A program made the position numbers and the translations under genes. From NCBI GenBank assembly GCA_963764675.1, contig CAVXTQ010000001.1:620001-684000 (forward strand): a DNA stretch of 64,000 bases. The letters run 5' to 3'. Below the pieces are notes generated by a model. It saw only the letters and a list, made by a program, of their open reading frames with translations. It was not told the DNA's origin and did no database searches. The DNA is from Acidiferrum sp963764675 (GTDB lineage: Bacteria; Acidobacteriota; Terriglobia; Acidiferrales; UBA7541). Numbering within the stretch: position 1 is the first letter of the stretch; each line of letters starts with the position of its first letter. This document shows, piece after piece, positions 57,626-64,000 of this stretch.

Positions 57626-58912
57626 TCACTTCGTTTCTCGGCTGCTGCGACGGTGCTGAATCCGGGAATTCTGCGCGAGCCAGTCGAGAGTTTTGTCACT
57701 CCGCAGCTTCGCTTTCATCCTATCGAGCGTACCCTGCTTTGTCAAACGAGCGTGAATGGCTGCTGCGGATTCGCCACTATGGCTCGCGGCGTGTTCTAGC
57801 TCGTGATTGACTTCTTCGTCGGTGACGTCGATATTTTCTGCGGTGGCGATGCGGTCGACGATCAATTCGGCTTTGACGTCATCGGTGGCGCGCTCTTGTT
57901 GGCGGCTGCGGAGGGTAACCCAGTCGACATTTACCGCGCGCGGATCGACGCCTTGGGCTGCCAGGGAGCGAACAACGCGCTCGAGCCGGACATCCATTTG
58001 ATGCTCCACCAGCGATTCGGGTACAGGGAAGTCGTGGAGCTTGACGATGGCGGCCAAAACCTTTTCGTGCAGCAGGTCTTTGTGTTTCTGGTCGCGGGCG
58101 GCGCTCCAGGCTTTCGCGGACTTTGGTCTTCAACTCGTCGAGAGTAGTGGCGTCGCTGACATCTTTGGCGAACTCGTCGTTGAGTTCAGGGAGCTTTTTG
58201 TTCTTGATGCCGAGCACTTCGACGGCATAGTGATACGTCTTGCCGGCGAGCTTGGCGTCGGGATAGTCGGCGGGATATTCGACGTCGAAATTCTTGTGGT
58301 CGCCGACGTTTGCGCCGCGCAGATTCTCGTTGAACGGCTCCATGGTTTCTTCGGCGCCGATGTGGCACAGCACGCTGTCGGCCTGCACCGGTTCGCCGCC
58401 GCCATCGGGCGTGCCCATCGAGCTTGAGCTGGACGAAATCGCCGTTTTCGGCCGGCCGGCCTTCCACGGGAGCGAAAGCCGCGGCGCGCTCGCGCATTTC
58501 TTCGAGAGTCTTCGTGACGTCGTCATCGGTGATGTCCATGGCCGGCATTTCGAGCTCGAGATCTTTGTAGTTTCCCAGCTCAAATTCGGGAAGCACCTCG
58601 AATACCGCGCGGAACTTGAGCGGCTGCCCTTCGATGAAATCGAGCTTCTCGACTTGCGGCTGGGAAACGGGGGTGAGTTTCTGCTCGGTGACGGCTTTCT
58701 CGACGCGCTCGGGGCACGAGCGATTGCAGGACTTCGCCTTTGATGTCGTCGGCGAAACGGCGGCGGATCAGGGAGACCGGTGCTTTTCCGGGACGAAAGC
58801 CCGGAACGCTCGCGATGCGCGCGAATTCCTTGGCGACGCTCTCCATTTTCTTCGACACTTCGTCCGCGGGAATCTCCAGATCCAGTTCGCGGCGGCAGGT
58901 TGCTTCGGCCAT
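57626..58912 (-). CDS. tig: Trigger factor (three frame breaks)
   Basis: Ribosome-associated chaperone and prolyl isomerase. The N-domain starts MAEATCRRELDLEIPADEV (ATG 58912, AAGGA upstream) and holds the ribosome-binding signature GFRPGKAP. The frame changes near 58715, 58415 and 58110; the PPIase segment (NGDFVQLKLDG) and the C-terminal arms (LDELKTKVRESLE, then LVEHQMDVRLERVVRSLAAQG) follow. Total is about 430 residues, as expected. First gene of the cluster, 36 bases upstream of clpP. Confidence 0.93.
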
Positions 58913-59163
58913 GGGGCAATCCTTTCGGTTCAGCGGCTCGTGGCGGCTCAAGAAGAAGCGGCCCGGCCGCGAATGTGCGCTGGTCTCGACAGCATGCGCC
59001 CCGATGCAATTGCGAGGAACTCAAGCTTTCAGAAGAGGCCAGACTGGTGAGAAATCACCTTGAAACTCGACGTTTCAAGTATAGGTGAGGGGTCTTGCAG
59101 GGTCAAATCGTTGATCGGGAGCCGCGGAGAGTCAAGTAGAATACGGCGGACACGGAGCAATCC

Positions 59164-60018
59164 TTGAAGAACACAGCCATTTTGTTGGTGCAGTGTCCGG
59201 ACCGCAAAGGCCTGGACGCCGCGATCGCGGATTTCATCTATCGCCATGACGGGAACATATTGCATTTCGAGCAGCACCAGGCGGGGGAAGAGCGGTTTTA
59301 CTTGGCGCGCGTGGAATGGAATCTCGATGGCTTTCAACTGAACTTGGCGGAGTTTCCGGAAAAATTCGCGCCGGTGGCGGAGAAGTTTGGGATGAAGTGG
59401 CGCGTGGCGGCAGGGAACTACCGGCCGCGCGTGGCGATTTTCGTATCGAAATACGACCATTGCTTGGTGGATCTGCTGTATCGGCAGCGCAATGGCGAGC
59501 TGGCGTGCGGGATTGCGTTGATCGTGAGCAACCATCCGGACACGAAACGCCATGCGGATTTCTACGGCATTCCGTACGAAGTGATCCCGGTCACCAAGGA
59601 AAACAAGGCGGCGGCGGAAGCCGAGCAGTTGAATCTCTTGCGAAGAAACGAAATTGACTTGATCGTTTTGGCGCGGTACATGCAAGTGTTGTCGTCGAGC
59701 TTCATTGGGCATTATCCGCAGCAGATCATCAATATTCACCATTCGTTCTTGCCGGCGTTCATCGGAGGCAAGCCGCATCAGCAGGCATACGATCGCGGAG
59801 TTAAGCTGATCGGCGCTACCGCGCACTACGTTACGGAAGTGCTGGACGATGGGCCGATCATCGAGCAGGGAGTTGTGCGCATTTCGCATCGGGATGCGCT
59901 GGAAGACTTGGTGGAGAAGGGGCGCGATCTGGAGAAGGTGGTGCTTTCCCGGGCGGTGCGATGGCATATCGAGAACCGCATCCTGCTCTATGACAACAAG
60001 ACGGTGATTTTCGAGTAG
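59164..60018 (+). CDS. purU: Formyltetrahydrofolate deformylase
   Basis: A 284-residue enzyme hydrolysing 10-formyl-THF to THF and formate. An N-terminal ACT domain (ILLVQCPDRKGLDAAIADFI) is followed by a formyltransferase-like domain with the catalytic segment NIHHSFLPAFIGGKPHQQAY and GATAHYVTEVLDDGPIIEQ (Asn, His, Asp). The start is TTG 59164 with GGAG seven bases upstream; no ATG is suitably placed. Its last 31 bases overlap the convergent Rieske gene. Confidence 0.94.
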   Translation: MKNTAILLVQCPDRKGLDAAIADFIYRHDGNILHFEQHQAGEERFYLARVEWNLDGFQLNLAEFPEKFAPVAEKFGMKWRVAAGNYRPRVAIFVSKYDHCLVDLLYRQRNGELACGIALIVSNHPDTKRHADFYGIPYEVIPVTKENKAAAEAEQLNLLRRNEIDLIVLARYMQVLSSSFIGHYPQQIINIHHSFLPAFIGGKPHQQAYDRGVKLIGATAHYVTEVLDDGPIIEQGVVRISHRDALEDLVEKGRDLEKVVLSRAVRWHIENRILLYDNKTVIFE

Positions 60019-61208
60019 GGGCGGCGACACGTCGGCGGAGAGAGTGCCCGCGACGGTCCGCGGCCGCTACATTTGCCGCTCAATCGGCGGCGCGGGCGTT
60101 CCAGGGCGGCGGTGAGGTCGGCGTGGAGGAGGCGGTGGAAGAGATGCTCGCCGGCTTCGCGGCGGACGGATAGGCGGCCGGCGACGTAGGCGCGGGAGTG
60201 CAGGCCGCGCTGGACGGCGTCGCAGATGGCCATGTCTTCGTCTTGCACTTTTTCACTGACAGCAATGCTTTCTTTGTTGTGGGCCTCAGCGGCGGCGCTG
60301 GTGTCGCCGAAGTAGTAGTCGAAAACGACGGCGCATTTGTCGACGCCGAGAGGAAGCACGAGGTTGGTGTCCATCACGCCTTCGTAAGCATTGATCATGA
60401 AATTGGGGTAGATCCAGAGGTAGAAGGCCCGGCCCTGGCGCGTGGCGGCGACGCCAGCTGCAGAATTGGCGTCTGAAGATAGCGGACTCGATTGCAGGCA
60501 AGCGCGATCGAAGTTCTCAATCGTGTACTTGGTGTACTCGATCACGCTGCTGAGGCCCTTGTGTGCGTGCGGAACGTGGTAGCCACCGTCAAGATAGTTG
60601 TCGACGTAGACCTTCCAATTGCAATTGAGGGTGTAGACGCGGCGGTCGAAGTAGTGGAGTTTCTTAGTTAACTCGAGGGGCGCCACGAGATCGGGCACAA
60701 CGCCTAGGAAATCGCGCAGGGAAGCGCAGTGCCCGTCGAGGTTCACGAACACAAAGTTTTCCCAGACATCGAGGCGAATTGGCACGAGGCCGTTCGCGGC
60801 GCGATCAAAGTTGCAGACGCCATCGAACTCGACCATGCCCTTGAGCGCTCCGTCGATTCCGTAGGTCCAGCCATGGTAGGGGCAGCGGAACTGCTTCGCG
60901 CACCCTTGCGCTTCCGGGACGACCGCTGCAGCGTGGTGGCGGCAGACGTTGTAAAACGCGCGCAATTGGGCGTCGTCGCCGCGCACGACCACGATGGGTT
61001 CGCCGGCGACTTCCGCCGTGAAGAACTGTCCTTTCTCTTTTACCTGATCGAGCCGGCCCACCACTTGCCATGTAGCGCTGAAAACGCTCGCGCGTTCGAG
61101 TTCTTCGACACGCTGATCTCGATACCACGGCGCCGGGATCGTGGAGGCGCGCTCCAGAGGGTCGGAAGGGTTGTAGAGATTGAGGACGTCGTGAATGGAT
61201 CGCTGCAT
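59988..61208 (-). CDS. Rieske-type aromatic-ring-hydroxylating oxygenase, alpha subunit
   Basis: A 406-residue protein with a Rieske [2Fe-2S] domain (Cys89, His91, Cys109, His112 in CRHH and CPYHGW) and a catalytic domain with the mononuclear-iron motif DNYLDGGYHVPHAH. Such enzymes use O2 to hydroxylate aromatic or related substrates, or demethylate quaternary amines; the specific substrate is not readable. ATG 61208 has GAGGAG upstream. The last 30 residues, past LTAALERP, are atypical and overlap purU, so an indel near 60090 may have destroyed the true stop. No ferredoxin or reductase gene is next to it. Confidence 0.88.
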   Translation of the reverse strand: MQRSIHDVLNLYNPSDPLERASTIPAPWYRDQRVEELERASVFSATWQVVGRLDQVKEKGQFFTAEVAGEPIVVVRGDDAQLRAFYNVCRHHAAAVVPEAQGCAKQFRCPYHGWTYGIDGALKGMVEFDGVCNFDRAANGLVPIRLDVWENFVFVNLDGHCASLRDFLGVVPDLVAPLELTKKLHYFDRRVYTLNCNWKVYVDNYLDGGYHVPHAHKGLSSVIEYTKYTIENFDRACLQSSPLSSDANSAAGVAATRQGRAFYLWIYPNFMINAYEGVMDTNLVLPLGVDKCAVVFDYYFGDTSAAAEAHNKESIAVSEKVQDEDMAICDAVQRGLHSRAYVAGRLSVRREAGEHLFHRLLHADLTAALERPRRRLSGKCSGRGPSRALSPPTCRRPYSKITVLLS

Positions 61209-61292
61209 CCGAACTCCTCGGGACGTAACCGATACAACTTCATACCGCGAAATGGGCAAAGGACAAAGAGGAAAGTGGAGAAAAGCCAACTC

Positions 61293-62678
61293 TCACAGCA
61301 CTCGGATCAGCCTCCAAAAGCCGACTGAAATCGCGAGGGTAACGAGGACGGCGAGGGCGTAAGTGTTTGCCAGGTGAAAGCGCTGGCGCGCGCTGAACGC
61401 TTGGCCGGAGGTTATGCCCTCGCCCATCGCGATCCAAATGTTTTCGTACGTGAGCCAGAAGGGCGCGGCCGCCAGCACCAGTGGCGCCGCAAGTATGAGT
61501 GACGGGATTCCCGCGGCGAGCGCCACGTCGGAAATGGGCAGAAAGAGCACCGGGATGGCGACGAAACCCGTAGGATCGAGAAATCGTAAAAGCAGCATCG
61601 CCAGCGCGACGACCACAACGAAGATGACGACACTGAACGTTAGCTGCCTGGCGAACGGAACCAAGTAGCCGGCGAGCCAGTCTGTGATTTTCAGGTCTTC
61701 GACGACACTGGCGAGGCTGAAATTGCCTCCGAGGAATAAGAGCAGCGTCCAAGAAACACCGCCTGCGATATCGGCGTCGGCCACGATGCCGGTCAAGCCG
61801 AAGACAGCGAGCCCACACATGCCGACCAGAAAGCTGGGCAAGTGGTGCAAGCGAGCCGTGGCCCAGTACGCGGTGGAAGACAAGACGACGGCGAGCGTGA
61901 TCCATTCCGTTCTCTTGATCGAGCCAAGCGCCTTCAAGCGGTCGGCAGCAAACGCAGGCGGCACGGCGAGCGCCGCGCCGGGTTTCAAGACGATGCGATT
62001 GGCAAACAGCAGCAAAGCGCAAAGCAAAATGGTTGGGACCGCCATCACCTCGGCGTAGCCGCCCCAGGTCAGTGGAAGGGCCTTCGCTTGAAACACGGAT
62101 TCCACGACCGGACCGAACAGAGAGCCGTACAGAATCGCGCAGCCGGGCAGCACTGCCATTTCCACGGCAGTCAGCATGATCAGAGCGGTGGCGCGGCTCT
62201 GCGGAGTTAGGCCAACCGATTGCACCAGGGCCCAGGCAATCGGAACCATGATCGCGGTGCGCACGGTCATCGAGGGGATGCCGAGCGCGAGGACCAGGCC
62301 AATCAAGAAAAATGCGAAGAGGATCCCGGTGTACGTGCCGGGGAAGAGAGACAAGATGTAGAACGAGAGCCGCTGCGCGAGCCCCGTCTTTTGCATGGCG
62401 AAGCCATAGAAGAGGACGACAAGAAGGATCCAGAATTGCGGGCTGGAGTATCCGCTGAGGACGAGGGCCGGCTTGACGTGAGCGAAGATCATCAGCGCCA
62501 TCATCAGGACGGCAGTGATGCCGTTGTTCATGACCTGGAACACCCAGAGAATGACGGTGAACGCGGCAATGGCCAGAACGCGATGAGCCAGAACGGAGAG
62601 ACCCTGGGGCGTGGGCAAGAAGAGAACCACGGCGCCGACGAGGATCGCGAGCGATAAGCCGATCCACTTTTTACTCAT
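61293..62678 (-). CDS. DASS/SLC13-family anion transporter
   Basis: A 461-residue integral membrane protein with about a dozen helices. The family is recognised by GIPSMTVRTAIMVPIAWALV (the SNT-like substrate loop, here SMT), VEMAVLPGCAILYGS, the second loop LLLFLGGNFSLASVVED, and PTGFVAIPVLFLPISDVA. DASS transporters import dicarboxylates, citrate, sulfate or similar anions with sodium. Here it overlaps the molybdenum-hydroxylase FAD-subunit gene, so uptake of an aromatic or carboxylate substrate is plausible but unproven. Confidence 0.85.
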   Translation of the reverse strand: MSKKWIGLSLAILVGAVVLFLPTPQGLSVLAHRVLAIAAFTVILWVFQVMNNGITAVLMMALMIFAHVKPALVLSGYSSPQFWILLVVLFYGFAMQKTGLAQRLSFYILSLFPGTYTGILFAFFLIGLVLALGIPSMTVRTAIMVPIAWALVQSVGLTPQSRATALIMLTAVEMAVLPGCAILYGSLFGPVVESVFQAKALPLTWGGYAEVMAVPTILLCALLLFANRIVLKPGAALAVPPAFAADRLKALGSIKRTEWITLAVVLSSTAYWATARLHHLPSFLVGMCGLAVFGLTGIVADADIAGGVSWTLLLFLGGNFSLASVVEDLKITDWLAGYLVPFARQLTFSVVIFVVVVALAMLLLRFLDPTGFVAIPVLFLPISDVALAAGIPSLILAAPLVLAAAPFWLTYENIWIAMGEGITSGQAFSARQRFHLANTYALAVLVTLAISVGFWRLIRVL

Positions 62679-63703
62679 AGGCCCGGATGGCGTGTGAAAC
62701 TCTCGCGCTCGGCGCGGACATCGTCCCCGCGCAATTCGCGCAGCGCGTAGGTCACGAACTCGGCGGTGACTTTCTTCCGCCAGGTCATATCGAAATCCGT
62801 GTTGTCGAGCGGTTTGGCGATGCGAGCGGCGAGCGCGGCGGCCTCTCCGATCGATTCGTGATTCAACGCGCGGCCCAGGAGAGACTTTGCGGCGTCCGCA
62901 GCGGCCAGCGGGCGAGATGCCGCCGAGCCCACGACGATGCGGGCATCTTCGACCATGCCGTTAGCAGAAACTCGCGCCGCGGCTGCAACGGACAATACCG
63001 GAAAATCGAACGAGCCACGACGCCGGAGTTTCCAGTAGGTGCTCTTCCACCCGTCCAGGGAATCGAGCAGCACTTCGGCCAGAATCTCGTTGGGCCTGCG
63101 CCGGATGTAGTCCATGCCATCATTGTTATACAGCTCGGAGAGCGGGACTTCACGTTCTTCTCCGCGCGAGACAAGGCGGACGCGTGCTCCCAGGGCGATC
63201 AGCGCAGGAGCCGTGTCCGTGGAAGAAACGGCCATGCACTTGGGACTGCCCGGCGCGACCCAGCACGTGGTGCCGTCCTTCTTCATGCAAAAGTTGATCG
63301 CTTTTCGCCACTCATAGCTTTGATCGTAGTAATTGCAGCGCGTATCCAGGCAGAGATTTCCGCCGAGCGTGGCCATATTGCGGATGTGCGGCGTCGCGAC
63401 CTGCGAGGCGGCTTGCGACAACGCGGTCAAGCCGTTGCGGAAACGAGTGTCGTCCGCGATATCGGTGAGAGTTAGGCACGCGCCAAGCCGCGATGCGGAG
63501 CGATCGAGTTGCACGTGGGTCAACCCCTCGACGTTGCGAAGGCTCATCAGCGTGCGCGGCACCTGTTGGCGGCGCTTCATGTTCGGGAGCAAATCTGTGC
63601 CGCCGGCGAGCGGCATGGCGTTTGCGCCTTCGCCGTCCAGAATACGCGCGGCCTCTTCCAGCGTGCGCGGAGCGCGAAACTCGAAAAGAGGAAGGCGCAT
63701 CAT
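62675..63703 (-). CDS. Molybdenum hydroxylase FAD subunit, HcrB-like with [4Fe-4S] loop
   Basis: A 342-residue FAD-binding subunit of the xanthine oxidase family (FAD motifs PLAGGTDLLP and ATLGGNLCLD). An extra cysteine-rich loop follows (Cys123, Cys139, Cys147, Cys156 in CNYYDQSYEWRKAINFC to GSPKCMAVSS). This matches the additional [4Fe-4S] insertion of the 4-hydroxybenzoyl-CoA reductase beta subunit. The C-terminal CO-dehydrogenase-flavoprotein domain is complete. ATG 63703 overlaps the stop of the large-subunit gene, and its stop overlaps the transporter ATG, so the three form one transcript. Confidence 0.9.
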   Translation of the reverse strand: MMRLPLFEFRAPRTLEEAARILDGEGANAMPLAGGTDLLPNMKRRQQVPRTLMSLRNVEGLTHVQLDRSASRLGACLTLTDIADDTRFRNGLTALSQAASQVATPHIRNMATLGGNLCLDTRCNYYDQSYEWRKAINFCMKKDGTTCWVAPGSPKCMAVSSTDTAPALIALGARVRLVSRGEEREVPLSELYNNDGMDYIRRRPNEILAEVLLDSLDGWKSTYWKLRRRGSFDFPVLSVAAAARVSANGMVEDARIVVGSAASRPLAAADAAKSLLGRALNHESIGEAAALAARIAKPLDNTDFDMTWRKKVTAEFVTYALRELRGDDVRAERESFTRHPGL

Positions 63704-64000
63704 GAGCTAAGTACCTTCTCGCCCTGAGGATCTTTCTGCGGACTCGATTTCGCTCGCCGGGGAACGTCGTTGACCGCATTGCCGTCGCCACCCTCCCACG
63801 GAGGAGGAACGCGCAGAGCTTCCGGCCAATGGACCTGCGGGAAATGCGTCGGGCCAAAACGCGGCTCGCGGCCGGCTCTCTTTTCCGCAAGAGCCTTCAC
63901 GATTTTTTCCGGTGTGATCGGAACTTCATCAATCCGCACGCCGACGGCATCGTAGACGGCGTTCGCGACCGCCGGCATGATCGGCAGGAGCGGGCCCTGT
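63700..64000 (-). CDS. Molybdenum hydroxylase large subunit (C-terminal end)
   Basis: Only the last 99 residues are in the window; the gene continues past 64000. PLLPIMPAVANAVYDAVGVRIDEVPITPEKIV is the typical C-terminus of xanthine-oxidase-family molybdopterin subunits (shown here as the region 63890-64000). It is followed by a longer proline-rich tail than usual. It overlaps the HcrB-like gene by four bases, so the two encode partners. The active-site residues lie outside the window. Confidence 0.85.
   Translation of the reverse strand, partial: QGPLLPIMPAVANAVYDAVGVRIDEVPITPEKIVKALAEKRAGREPRFGPTHFPQVHWPEALRVPPPWEGGDGNAVNDVPRRAKSSPQKDPQGEKVLSS

Overview
The window is about 64 kb of high-GC chromosome from a bacterium that looks like a member of the Acidobacteriota. 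The pointers are a tandem pair of orphan MacB/FtsX-type permeases (the acidobacterial 'ADOP' type), a large Oar-like TonB-dependent receptor with an N-terminal carboxypeptidase-regulatory domain, and many short palindromic intergenic repeats. Many essential genes (rpsH, rplF, rplR, rpsE, rplO, secY, adk, rpsD, secA, lon, clpX, clpP, tig) carry single-base frame changes. They cannot all be dead, so I read most of them as base-calling or assembly errors in a draft or metagenome-derived sequence.

Layout. 1-10.2 kb: the end of rplE and the rest of the spc and alpha ribosomal operons (rpsN to rplQ, with secY, adk, map, infA, rpmJ and rpoA). 10.3-16.1 kb (minus strand): two tandem ADOP permeases and an exported thioredoxin-like protein. 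16.5-19.9 kb: a lower-GC mobile element with near-perfect 24-bp terminal inverted repeats and a 7-bp direct repeat abutting both ends. It contains an IS1595/ISXO2-type transposase and cargo: a ClpP-like protease, a lysine-rich small protein, a class II tRNA with anticodon UAU, a HigB/HigA-like toxin-antitoxin pair with twin operators, and a DUF3467 protein. 20-31 kb: a secreted TIM-barrel-like protein, a VanZ-like protein, guaB, a YheT-type hydrolase, an exported Xaa-Pro peptidase-like protein, the TonB receptor, a DUF962 protein and an unknown membrane-anchored protein. 31-37 kb: two paralogous giant proteins with an alpha-helical repeat body and a degenerate C-terminal PilZ domain. 37-51 kb: housekeeping genes secA, mrp, gamma-carbonic anhydrase, hisS (with a roughly 99-residue insertion), aspS, a small membrane protein, mutL, fabI, cmk and a DUF885 peptidase. 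51-59 kb (minus strand): rho, then the proteostasis cluster tig-clpP-clpX-lon. 59-64 kb: purU, then a minus-strand catabolic cluster made of a molybdenum hydroxylase (large subunit running off the window and an HcrB-type FAD/[4Fe-4S] subunit), a DASS-family anion transporter and a Rieske oxygenase.

The most unusual part is the 16.5-19.9 kb element. Its tRNA has a long variable arm and a G discriminator, both serine-type features, but an isoleucine-type UAU anticodon. It lies just upstream of the lysine-rich peptide and ClpP-like genes and back to back with the toxin-antitoxin operon. All five main cargo genes contain AUA codons. This makes a missense-decoding or regulatory tRNA linked to a protease and addiction module a testable idea; nothing in the sequence proves it.
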